Virus record (IMG/VR): IMGVR_UViG_3300031951_000003
Span: 62,001-126,000 of that record
DNA length: 64,000 bases
DNA from: a virus
Reading direction: 5' to 3' (one strand)
Shown: one piece after another, positions 51,257 through 58,794 of the stretch
Layout: each line of letters starts with the position of its first letter
Position numbering within the stretch: position 1 is the stretch's first letter
The notes under the pieces: generated by a model
Databases searched by the model: none
The model's input: only the letters and a program-made list of their open reading frames with translations
What the model was told of the DNA's origin: nothing
Program-made: the position numbers and the translations under genes

Positions 51257-52564
51257 TTATTTAGGTCTTGATATACCTAAACTACCTAAGAAATCATCTA
51301 AGTCATCTTCGTCATCCTCATCTTCAGAGTCTGACCCAGTTTCTTCCTTGTAGTCATCAAACTCTCTTTTGAGTTCTTTAGCTTCTTTCATGATTTCATC
51401 GAATCTTTGAGTTGCTTTTTTCACTTTTGATTGGTCTTCGGAAATAGCGTTTCCGATAATCTCCAAAAATTCTTCGGCAGGTATTTGGTATAACTGAATG
51501 TGGAACCAGTTTATTAGACCCTTGTTTTCCTCTTCAAACATTTCATCGGGTAATGCGAATCTGATTTTTTCTACGATTTCAGGACCTATTCTTAATTGCA
51601 TAGGTTCGTTAGATAAAATATCAACTTGACCTTGAACCTTTTGTCTCATGTCCGGGTCTTCAGGTAGACCATATCTACCTTTAGCTTCTTCTATACCTTT
51701 TATAATTTCATGACACAAGATTGGGAAAATCATACCAAAGGCGTTTATTACAGTATCTGGTTTTTCTTCAGATTCTCCTTCTTCATCTCCTTCTTCATCA
51801 TCATTGTCAGAGTTTCCTAATTCGACCTTTCCAGCTACGCCTTGACCTGTTTGGCTCATCATCTCAATCATTTGTTCCATAGTGAAATACATGAAATCAT
51901 TGATTGCCATTATACCCAAGTAATCCCTATATAGAGATGGGTCAATTGCATCCAACCTTTCTTTAATTTCAGGTTTTTGAAAAACGTAGTGTCCTTTTTT
52001 TGCCGCCCCTTGAATTATAGCATTAATGATGTTTCTTTTGTGTTTTTCAAGTTCTAATTGTTCTTCATCTGTCAAATCTTCAACATCAAAAGAAATTTGT
52101 GGCATTTGAGGTTTTTTTTCCTTTTCTTCTTCTTCGTCTTCTTCAGGTTCATATCTGAAGTTAGAAACATCGATTGGTTCCCTATTAAGATATGGCTTTA
52201 TAGTAAACCAACCAGCAGGAATTTCGGTCTCATCTAAAGACGCCTCAACAGCTAACTGCTCTAACTCATCCCTGTGTTGAGATTCGATTCTCATTATGTT
52301 AGGTAAACGACTCATCATTTCCTGATAAATCATGCCTTGAACCTGTTTTGAACTTATATTTCTATTTCCAGTAACTTCTCTCAACTTATCGGCTACTTTT
52401 CCGAAACGGGAACTCACTAACCTTTGAACATCTTCAGTCCCCTTTTTCAGTGCAGGATTTTTTGCATAAAGACCTTCAGGGTCTTTCAATTTTCTTTCAA
52501 GACTAGGGTCCATTCTTTCGCTTCTCCCACCGTAATTGATTTGTTCTTTAATTCTCTTTGCCAT
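51257..52564 (-). CDS. Hypothetical protein of the head cluster
   Basis: A 435-residue protein with an acidic Glu/Asp-rich C-terminal tail (GSDSEDEDDEDDLDD) and another acidic loop near residue 265. The core is helical (IIQGAAKKGHYVFQKPEIKE, INDFMYFTMEQMIEMM). It is 8 bases upstream of terminase on the same strand and 1 base from the next upstream gene. No motif for small terminase or neck proteins is certain. A packaging or neck role is inferred from position. Confidence 0.65.
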   Translation of the reverse strand: MAKRIKEQINYGGRSERMDPSLERKLKDPEGLYAKNPALKKGTEDVQRLVSSRFGKVADKLREVTGNRNISSKQVQGMIYQEMMSRLPNIMRIESQHRDELEQLAVEASLDETEIPAGWFTIKPYLNREPIDVSNFRYEPEEDEEEEKEKKPQMPQISFDVEDLTDEEQLELEKHKRNIINAIIQGAAKKGHYVFQKPEIKERLDAIDPSLYRDYLGIMAINDFMYFTMEQMIEMMSQTGQGVAGKVELGNSDNDDEEGDEEGESEEKPDTVINAFGMIFPILCHEIIKGIEEAKGRYGLPEDPDMRQKVQGQVDILSNEPMQLRIGPEIVEKIRFALPDEMFEEENKGLINWFHIQLYQIPAEEFLEIIGNAISEDQSKVKKATQRFDEIMKEAKELKREFDDYKEETGSDSEDEDDEDDLDDFLGSLGISRPK

Positions 52565-52565
52565 G

Positions 52566-53444
52566 TTATTTTTCTAATAGATTCATAATTAAGTCAATCA
52601 CCTCATCTTTAGCAGACTTAGCGGAAACCTTTTTAGCTTTAGGTGCTGGATTTTCACCAGGGTTAGGATTTTGTCCAGGGTGTTTTGGTCTTGGTCTCGG
52701 GGCAGGTTTTCCAGGTTTCGTGCCAGGTTGTGTTTTTGGTTTGGTAGGAGCTGTTGAAGGTCCTTGTTCCGAGATATATTTAACTAAATCACCTTTAGTT
52801 ATTCTTGGAGGCAAGTTTTTTTCTACTATCTTCATAATTTCGTTTTCTAAGAATAAAGATACAGGATTTTTTCCTTCCTTCAAAGACTTTTTTACATCCT
52901 TTACACATCTTTCGTATTTGTTTTTTTCTTTAGCACTCCAAAGATGTCTTTCCTTTGTTCCAAATTCTTTTCCTAATTGTGCAGTGCAGATAGCCCATGG
53001 ATTTTTCTTTGTCTTCTCTTCCGACATCCCCATCATTTTTCTATTATTATCAGAATCATTATCCATTCCGTCAGGAGCCATATCATTTGCATCATGAGGT
53101 GCCTCTTGACCTGTAAGTGATTGTAACGCATCCGCACCCAAGGCGTTTTGGTCAGTTACATCATCTGTTTCAGTCTCATCTAATTCTCCTTCGGTTGTTT
53201 GAGATGCAACCACATTACCCGCAGCATCCATCTTTATAGATACTCCATCAACATTAGCACCCGTAGTCCTTGCAGTTGCCGCAGGTATAGTTGTCTTTGT
53301 GATTTGTTTTTTTTCTTGTTTAACTTGTTCACTAATTACAAATCTATCAACAAGAATATCAATTTGGCTTTCGCTCAATTTAGAAAGTGTCTTTTCAGTA
53401 AGACCCTTCTCTATCAGTTTTTTAATCTTTATTTCAGTTTTCAT
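52566..53444 (-). CDS. Putative packaged head protein with Pro-rich linker
   Basis: A 292-residue protein. It starts with two leader-like helices (IKKLIEKGLTEKTLSKL, then SQIDILVDRFVISEQVKQEKK) whose ISE resembles the cleavage motif. The middle has KNPWAICTAQLGKEFGTKERHLWSAKEKNKYERCVKDVKK, a Cys-x-Cys type module seen in other phage head proteins of this sort. The C-terminal third contains a Pro/Gly/Lys linker (PGTKPGKPAPRPRPKHPGQ). I infer packaging in the head. Confidence 0.6.
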   Translation of the reverse strand: MKTEIKIKKLIEKGLTEKTLSKLSESQIDILVDRFVISEQVKQEKKQITKTTIPAATARTTGANVDGVSIKMDAAGNVVASQTTEGELDETETDDVTDQNALGADALQSLTGQEAPHDANDMAPDGMDNDSDNNRKMMGMSEEKTKKNPWAICTAQLGKEFGTKERHLWSAKEKNKYERCVKDVKKSLKEGKNPVSLFLENEIMKIVEKNLPPRITKGDLVKYISEQGPSTAPTKPKTQPGTKPGKPAPRPRPKHPGQNPNPGENPAPKAKKVSAKSAKDEVIDLIMNLLEK

Positions 53445-53826
53445 AAACTACTTTCTTTTCAAATTCTAAAATCAAATCTCTTTCGTAGAGTTTGTCTTTT
53501 ATTTGTTGTTCTGTTTCACCAAATCTGAAGACTAATCTTTTTTTATTTTCATCATCAGACTCCCAAGCTAACGAGACTACGTCATCAATTGCATCTACCA
53601 TAGAAAAAAAATCGGAGTTCTGAATCAAATCCAATTTTATCTCGGTATTTCTCAGAACTCCTACTTTCTTTATATATTTTAACTCAGGTGGTGTCGGGTA
53701 TCCATTAGATGGTTTACTCTCCCAATATTCTCCCCACACATCCAAAGTATCTGAGAAAATGAATTCGTAAAGGTTGTCTCCTTTATAGTTGGGACCTAAT
53801 CCGTTTACAAATATCAATTGACTCAT
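53434..53826 (-). CDS. Hypothetical protein
   Basis: A 130-residue protein, mixed alpha/beta and acidic, starting QLIFVNGLGPNYKGDNLYEFIFSD. It overlaps both neighbours (11 and 4 bases), so it is part of the same polycistron. I do not recognise the family. Confidence 0.65.
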   Translation of the reverse strand: MSQLIFVNGLGPNYKGDNLYEFIFSDTLDVWGEYWESKPSNGYPTPPELKYIKKVGVLRNTEIKLDLIQNSDFFSMVDAIDDVVSLAWESDDENKKRLVFRFGETEQQIKDKLYERDLILEFEKKVVYEN

Positions 53827-55148
53827 ACTAATAATCCTTCAGGTGAAATTTTAACTTGTTTTCCTTTATTTTCAAAAACTAAGTTTTTTTTGTTACTTTT
53901 ACCTATGATGGTTGCGTTAATGTTTTCTTCTAAAAACTTTTTTGCTGCCATTTTTTGTTCGATAGATTCACCAAGTCTTTTGACTTCGGTCATCTGTCTT
54001 TTCAAAGAAATCATAGATTGTTTTTTTCTCTCACCAAATTTTTCTCTATTCTCCAATATTTCTTTTTTACTAATCTCGAAATATTTCGAAATAACTTTGT
54101 CGATTTTGGATTCACCAAAAATACTGTCAAAAATTGCTCCATTAGTAGATTTCTTTTCTTGCTCGTCTGATTGTGTTAGTTTCGAAGTTACATAAGATGC
54201 TACTACAGGTGCCGCTGCTCTTGCAATTGTATCCCATTGTTCACCTACCTCACCTTCAACTGGAATGTCCATATCTGTTTGGATATCTTCTACTTCAGTA
54301 TCATAAGTAATATCTTCCTCTGCTGATGGTTCTTCCATACCCATTTCTTCATCTTCACCTTCAACCTCTTCAAATTTAGATAAAATATCTTCTTTATCTT
54401 CTTCACTTAAAACACCTAAATCCAATGAAGATAAAACCATGTTGATAACGTATTTCACGTTTTCAGATGTCATACCTTCTTCACTATCAAGAGTTCTTAT
54501 TTTTTGTGTGAGTTTACCAGTAAGTTTTTGTATTGTTTTGAATGTAACTTTCTCTTCTCCACCAATTTCTACTTCAGCATCCATTTCAACTTCACCTTCA
54601 GGTGCACCCATTTCATCAGCCCCCATGTCTTCCATTCCCATTTCTTCACCGCCAATTGCATCTGGTGCATCTGCGGCAGAAACTTCAGCATCAGGTGATG
54701 GTGGTAATTCAGGAGATGGAACTGCAGGTGGTTCAGCTGGTGGAACATCCTGTGGTTCAGCAACGGGTTTTGGAGTCTTTAAAACGATTTTTTTTTGCTC
54801 ACCATAAAGTGAGACACCTTCTTCGTTTTCGTTAATTCTATTCAACTCTCCCGCCAATAAATTCAATCTTTTGAATGCTTGAGAATATGATGAATAATAT
54901 TTTCTATTCTTCATCGGCTCGATGTAATCTGTCTGACCTTCAGATACCATTTTCTTAATGATGTAACCTTGTCTTTCTTTTACAATCTCATAAGAATTAC
55001 CGTCAGCTAGACCGATAGAATATTCGCTTCTACTTGTCTCATTAATTTGATTAGGAATAGACTCATTGAAACGAGCTATTTCCATAATTCTTTTAATTTT
55101 TTCTTGGCCTGTGAGCTTTTCACTTCCAATTGGTTTTAAGTCTGCCAT
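53823..55148 (-). CDS. Acidic, Pro-rich putative head-internal protein
   Basis: A 441-residue protein. Residues 1 to 110 are folded and hold RFNESIPNQINETSRSEYS, with an INE site like the capsid maturation site. Residues 125 to 210 form a Pro/Glu/Ala-rich linker; the next part is acidic with repeated GMEEP and EVE units. The C-terminal 100 residues are Lys-rich and helical. This resembles a scaffold or packaged internal protein. The call is from composition and place in the head cluster. Confidence 0.6.
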   Translation of the reverse strand: MADLKPIGSEKLTGQEKIKRIMEIARFNESIPNQINETSRSEYSIGLADGNSYEIVKERQGYIIKKMVSEGQTDYIEPMKNRKYYSSYSQAFKRLNLLAGELNRINENEEGVSLYGEQKKIVLKTPKPVAEPQDVPPAEPPAVPSPELPPSPDAEVSAADAPDAIGGEEMGMEDMGADEMGAPEGEVEMDAEVEIGGEEKVTFKTIQKLTGKLTQKIRTLDSEEGMTSENVKYVINMVLSSLDLGVLSEEDKEDILSKFEEVEGEDEEMGMEEPSAEEDITYDTEVEDIQTDMDIPVEGEVGEQWDTIARAAAPVVASYVTSKLTQSDEQEKKSTNGAIFDSIFGESKIDKVISKYFEISKKEILENREKFGERKKQSMISLKRQMTEVKRLGESIEQKMAAKKFLEENINATIIGKSNKKNLVFENKGKQVKISPEGLLV

Positions 55149-55167
55149 ATCTTAAATTATAATTTTT

Positions 55168-56178
55168 TTAGTTGTTTAATCCGTTAAACCCTCCTAAGGT
55201 TATTGCGTTTAGTTGTATCGCAATGCCATTCTCGGTTGCGTATGCTGGATGAGGTACTTGTGTTCCTGCAGGTAATGTCCCGCCACTGAACGAACCTAAC
55301 ATTTCAGCAGTATATTCATAATTTTGGTTTACAGAAGTTCCAGTATAAACCACACCACAATCTGCACAATCAACAAATGGACCGTCTACAAATGTTGCAG
55401 TTGCAACGATTGGACCATAACTTGTATCAGTTATGAAATAACAGTTATAATCTAAATTGTTGTTATCAAACGTGAATAAATACATTTCACCAATAGTTGG
55501 TGAAACTCCTGAAATCTCTACACTCCATGTTGTTCCAATACAATCCGTAATTAACCAGAATCCTGGAGGTGTTGGAGTTGGAGTTCTTGTTGGCGTAGGT
55601 GTTGTTGTGTTTGTTGGTGTCACAGGTGGTGTTCCTGTTGGCGTTGATGTTACAGTCGGAGACACAGTAGGTGTAGTTGTTGTTGTCGGTGTAACCGCTG
55701 GAGTTCCTGTGTTTGTTGGTGTTTGAGTTAATGTTGCCGATACTGATGGTGTAGGTGTTGATGTTTGAGCAGGTGTTCCTGTATTGGTATTCGTTGGTGT
55801 GTTTGTTGCCGTTACCGACGGAGTTGGTGTTGACGTAACTGAAGGAGTTCTTGTTGGAGTAGGTGTTTGAGTTCCTGTTACAGGAGGTGTTGATGTTACC
55901 GTAGGAGTTTGAGTTGTGGTAACTGATGGTGTAGGCGTTGGGGTGACAACCGCTTGACATGTTGCACAATCACCATAATCAGATGACATGAAACTAACCA
56001 CATCCAAACCTGTTGTAGGCTCAGCATTATCGATAATGTCATAACAACCCTCAGCTGTAGCTCCTGTGAATCTTAAAAAGTAATTCCCGTTTACCGCAGG
56101 GAGATTTGAACTATCAAAATCGACTAGTATCGCTGGACCGCCACTACAAGCACCAATAAGATATGTAACTAAAGCCAT
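55168..56178 (-). CDS. Third Thr/Pro-rich (mucin-like) virion protein
   Basis: A 336-residue protein. An N-terminal Cys-containing domain (YLIGACSGGPAILVDFD...CATCQAVV, about residues 1 to 80) is followed by a Thr/Pro array of about 125 residues and a second Cys-pair domain (WLITDCIGTTWSVEI...CADCGVV). The same plan is seen in the 672- and 1309-residue proteins at 7.8 and 10.8 kb. It is likely a fibre or decoration protein. A late element lies 13 bases upstream of the ATG. Confidence 0.78.
   Translation of the reverse strand: MALVTYLIGACSGGPAILVDFDSSNLPAVNGNYFLRFTGATAEGCYDIIDNAEPTTGLDVVSFMSSDYGDCATCQAVVTPTPTPSVTTTQTPTVTSTPPVTGTQTPTPTRTPSVTSTPTPSVTATNTPTNTNTGTPAQTSTPTPSVSATLTQTPTNTGTPAVTPTTTTTPTVSPTVTSTPTGTPPVTPTNTTTPTPTRTPTPTPPGFWLITDCIGTTWSVEISGVSPTIGEMYLFTFDNNNLDYNCYFITDTSYGPIVATATFVDGPFVDCADCGVVYTGTSVNQNYEYTAEMLGSFSGGTLPAGTQVPHPAYATENGIAIQLNAITLGGFNGLNN
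55564..55943 (-). repeat. Thr/Pro-encoding repeat array
   Basis: Degenerate GTTGGTGT/GGAGTT repeats (plus-strand reading) encode the Thr/Pro linker of the 336-residue protein. Confidence 0.85.
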
Positions 56179-56191
56179 CTAATTTTTCTTT

Positions 56192-56199
56192 ATAAATAT
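56192..56199 (-). promoter_or_regulatory. Late-type element ATATTTAT
   Basis: Sense-strand ATATTTAT, 13 bases before the ATG at 56178. Confidence 0.65.
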
Positions 56200-56227
56200 A
56201 CGATTTATATAAAATAACTAATTATTA

Positions 56228-56971
56228 TCAATCAAGAGACTTAATTTCAATTGAAAGTTCTTTGTCTTTGATTTTCGTTTTTTCATCGAATAATTTTCCA
56301 ATGTGTCCTGACCTTCTCAAAAATTTGAAAACTAAATTTTCATATGAGAATTCACCGTCTTTATTTAAACCTGATTGTCTGTAGTCTTTGAGTTTTTCTT
56401 TCAATTTTTTCAACTCTTCAGTTTTACCTGTTGATTTAGCGTCTTCAACAGCATCGTCAATTTTTTCAGTCCAACATTTGATTTTATTTTTCAAAACTGA
56501 CATATTAAGCTTCAATTCCTTTTTTTCAGGTTTATGAATCCATTCGTCATTCATTATTGAAAATACACCATCACTGTGGTGTTCGTCAGATTCACCCTGC
56601 GCATAGACTTCCACATCATATCCATAAATTTTGATATTGTGTTTGGAATTGAATATTTTCTTTTTTAAGTCAAATAGTTCTACGTAAAGTTCTTTTTCTT
56701 TTCCGTATCTCTCAAAATCTATAATAACGTGTAAATCAAAGTCTGAAAACTCAGACCAATTGTAGTTTGCCAAAGAACCCATTAGAAACACGTCTTCAAC
56801 AAAAACATCATCACCTAAATCATCCACAAATTCTTCAGCAATCTTCATTAACCCTTTTCTGATTTTAGGTTTCAAAGTTGCCTCCTTTGGGTCATTTGGA
56901 TTTTCCCAAATTTTTGGATTCAAAGTATCACGAACCGAAAAACTACTTATAATTTTTTGAAAATTACTCAT
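56228..56971 (-). CDS. Nucleotidyltransferase-fold protein
   Basis: A 247-residue protein with the NTase core VFLMGSLANYNWSEFSDFDLHVIIDF (Gly-Ser, then D-x-D) and a later GYDVEVYAQGESDE that can supply the third acidic residue. The C-terminal half is helical. Such predicted nucleotidyltransferases are common in large phages; transfer of a nucleotide to protein, RNA or a small molecule is possible, but the substrate is unknown. Late element 5 bases upstream of the ATG. Confidence 0.8.
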   Translation of the reverse strand: MSNFQKIISSFSVRDTLNPKIWENPNDPKEATLKPKIRKGLMKIAEEFVDDLGDDVFVEDVFLMGSLANYNWSEFSDFDLHVIIDFERYGKEKELYVELFDLKKKIFNSKHNIKIYGYDVEVYAQGESDEHHSDGVFSIMNDEWIHKPEKKELKLNMSVLKNKIKCWTEKIDDAVEDAKSTGKTEELKKLKEKLKDYRQSGLNKDGEFSYENLVFKFLRRSGHIGKLFDEKTKIKDKELSIEIKSLD

Positions 56972-56976
56972 CCTAA

Positions 56977-56984
56977 ATAAATAG
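56977..56984 (-). promoter_or_regulatory. Late-type element CTATTTAT, 5 bases from ATG
   Basis: Sense-strand CTATTTAT ending 5 bases before the ATG at 56971. Confidence 0.6.
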
Positions 56985-56992
56985 TCAGAGTG

Positions 56993-57235
56993 TTATAGTT
57001 TTTTATATTTGAATTTTTTTGAAATATCAGTTGTGAAAAACTTTCCTTGTGATTCTGATTTTCTGAACTTTGTGTAAATCTGATGTGGAACTTCATCGTA
57101 TTCATATCGAAACCCGTTGTTAAATTCAACAATCATTTTTTTAGTTTCAGTATCATATTCGCTTTTTTTGATATTTGAAGATTTTATTTCATTCAAAATC
57201 TTTGTTCCTTTAATTTCTTCTTTAATTATTGCCAT
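56993..57235 (-). CDS. KTSC-domain protein
   Basis: An 80-residue protein. SSNIKKSEYDTETKKMIVEFNNGFRYEYDEVPHQIYTKF matches the KTSC pattern, where a Ser/Lys-rich strand is followed by Y-D-x-x-x-x-x-L-x-V-E-F-x-x-G and V-P-x-x-V-Y. KTSC domains are small, often fused to lysyl-tRNA synthetase or stand-alone in phages; function is not firmly known. It overlaps the next upstream gene by 14 bases. Confidence 0.82.
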   Translation of the reverse strand: MAIIKEEIKGTKILNEIKSSNIKKSEYDTETKKMIVEFNNGFRYEYDEVPHQIYTKFRKSESQGKFFTTDISKKFKYKKL

Positions 57236-57524
57236 TTTCGAGTGGGGTTAATGAATCAATTTTAGATAATTTAGGTTTTAAATAAAGTATGAAATCATCA
57301 TGAGAAACATCAAACCCATAATTTTTTAATTGTTTTTGAAGATTGTCTGCAAGCATGGATATTTCTGCTCTGATTTCAAAAATTCGGATTGGACCAGACG
57401 ATACACTTTCAAGAGACTTATCAGAATAACCTTGTTCTTGAAATATAATTCTAAGTTCCAAGTATTTTTCTAAGATTTCTTGGAAGGAGGAATTATCCTC
57501 AACAAATTTTTTCCATAGTTCCAT
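57222..57524 (-). CDS. Hypothetical helical protein
   Basis: A 100-residue acidic protein rich in Leu and Glu, predicted helical (ILEKYLELRIIFQEQ, EIRAEISMLADNLQKQL). No known motif. It is at the head of a short minus-strand operon with the KTSC gene. Function unknown. Confidence 0.6.
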   Translation of the reverse strand: MELWKKFVEDNSSFQEILEKYLELRIIFQEQGYSDKSLESVSSGPIRIFEIRAEISMLADNLQKQLKNYGFDVSHDDFILYLKPKLSKIDSLTPLENGNN

Positions 57525-57566
57525 ATTGTTAAATAGTTCTGATGATTATTACTATTTACTAATATC

Positions 57567-58148
57567 GTGTCATCTTTAGAAAAAATAATAAAAAAAGTTT
57601 TAATTGAGGTAAGAACCCAAAAAAAAGACGAATTCAATCGTGGTATGGAACATAGAATATATGCATCCAAATCTAACCCCGATAGACTATTCAAAGTGGG
57701 AGATGAGGGTGTAGGATATTGGGTCGAAGTATTCCGTTCAAATCCTGATATTTTTGCACAAGTTTACAGAACAGGAAAATTGGATAAATGGAATTATTAC
57801 GCCGAGATAGAAAAATTGGAAACAAATAGGGTTTTAAACGAATGGCAACAAATTGAAGAAAAATTAGAAGAAATTGGAATTATCGATTCTGAAGATGGTT
57901 CATACGGAAGAGATATTACCGACATATACACCAATCATGGGCATGACCAAAAAACAATAACAGAAATTTCAGAGAAACTGAGAGATTACGACAAACAAAC
58001 CTATAGTCTTTTTATCAAATATTTTAAACTTTTCAAAGATTGTGAAAGAGCTATTGAAAAAATTGTTGGTCATGAGACACTTGTTGATGCACATCGTTAC
58101 AATTTTGGTTATAGTAAGGATGGTAAATTGAAATGTTTGGACATATAA
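57567..58148 (+). CDS. Protein with kinase-like fold features
   Basis: A 193-residue protein with a GTG start (a later ATG at 57648 is possible but would drop the leader helix). The core HRIYASKSNPDRLFKVGDEG resembles a kinase beta-3 strand with its Lys. The C-terminal LVDAHRYNFGYSKDGKLKCLDI resembles a catalytic loop (D-x-H-x-x-N-F-G) and the following D-I. A leader-like start LEKIIKKVLIEVRT precedes this. It may be a small kinase-like or pseudokinase protein; the call is tentative. Confidence 0.55.
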   Translation: MSSLEKIIKKVLIEVRTQKKDEFNRGMEHRIYASKSNPDRLFKVGDEGVGYWVEVFRSNPDIFAQVYRTGKLDKWNYYAEIEKLETNRVLNEWQQIEEKLEEIGIIDSEDGSYGRDITDIYTNHGHDQKTITEISEKLRDYDKQTYSLFIKYFKLFKDCERAIEKIVGHETLVDAHRYNFGYSKDGKLKCLDI

Positions 58149-58176
58149 AAAACCCCCGCCATTGATAACGAGGGTT
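58145..58176 (-). terminator. Terminator after the hsp20-like gene
   Basis: AACCC (151-155) pairs with GGGTT (172-176), with an inner CG/CG pair. On the minus strand a run of T follows. It ends the hsp20-like transcript and lies directly after the convergent kinase-like gene. Confidence 0.65.
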
Positions 58177-58197
58177 ATGGATGTTCCTTTTCAGAGC

Positions 58198-58596
58198 CTA
58201 TAGAATACTAATTCTTTTCTTTTCTTGTTTTATATAATTGGGAACAAAAACTGTTAACATGCCGTCTTCAATTGTTGCTTCGATTGATGAAGGATTGTAA
58301 CCTTCACCAATTTTAAATTCCTTAGAAATTTTCTTGGTTTTTTCTTCACCATTCAGTTTATAGTTTCTCATTCCGTCAATATGTAAAACACCATCTTCCA
58401 TTTCTACTTTCAAATTTGTTTTGTTGAATCCTGGTGCTTCGAAAAAAAGATAAGCACCGTCTTTGGTGTGGTTTATTTCATAATTTTCTTCAGAATTATT
58501 TTTTAACACTGAGGTGGTGAAATTGTAATTTCCCCTTTTGTTGTTAAAGAATGAATCCATAAGGTCTTCAAAATTTGAGAAATTTGAGTAATACAT
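58198..58596 (-). CDS. Small heat-shock protein (Hsp20/alpha-crystallin)
   Basis: About 132 residues from the ATG at 58596 (MYYSNFSNFED); an upstream in-frame ATG at 58668 would add a basic, unlikely N-terminus. The alpha-crystallin domain is clear: YEINHTKDGAYLFFEAPGFNKTNLKVEMEDGVLHIDG, then ATIEDGMLTVFVP, and the C-terminal RISI motif that links oligomers. It holds unfolding proteins soluble. It is divergent from the Clp gene across a 198-base region with repeated operator-like sites. Confidence 0.92.
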   Translation of the reverse strand: MYYSNFSNFEDLMDSFFNNKRGNYNFTTSVLKNNSEENYEINHTKDGAYLFFEAPGFNKTNLKVEMEDGVLHIDGMRNYKLNGEEKTKKISKEFKIGEGYNPSSIEATIEDGMLTVFVPNYIKQEKKRISIL

Positions 58597-58669
58597 AATT
58601 TTTAATTTTTGTTTTATAAATTTATTATTTATTTTTGAGTAGTCAACTTTGATACCAAACCACCACAAA

Positions 58670-58770
58670 TGACAATTTGTAAGTGGAATTATAGATAATA
58701 TGACAAAGTGTCAATAAAAAAAATAAATCCTGTCAATTTGTCAAAACATTTGTTTGTGTCTCAAATTTGA
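58670..58770. promoter_or_regulatory. Array of ~30-base spaced operator-like repeats between hsp20 and clp
   Basis: TGACAATTTGTAA (670-682), TGACAAAGTGTCA (701-713), TGTCAATTTGTCA (731-743) and the palindrome TCAAATTTGA (761-770) have centres 31, 30 and about 28 bases apart, close to three helical turns. The second is a perfect 5-3-5 inverted repeat. The arrangement suggests a cooperatively bound regulator shared by the two stress genes. Confidence 0.5.
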
Positions 58771-58772
58771 TG

Positions 58773-58780
58773 TTAATTTG
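58773..58780 (+). promoter_or_regulatory. Weak host-type -7 element before clp
   Basis: TTAATTTG differs from TAnnTTTG at one position. A TTTG lies 20 bases before it, and the ATG is 14 bases after it. It is a possible early promoter for the unfoldase gene. Confidence 0.4.
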
Positions 58781-58794
58781 TAAAAATATCTACT

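Noticed and set aside
58670-58770. CIRCE-type heat-shock operator
   Set aside because: CIRCE has TTAGCACTC and GAGTGCTAA; the sites here have TGACA/TGTCA halves and no such match.
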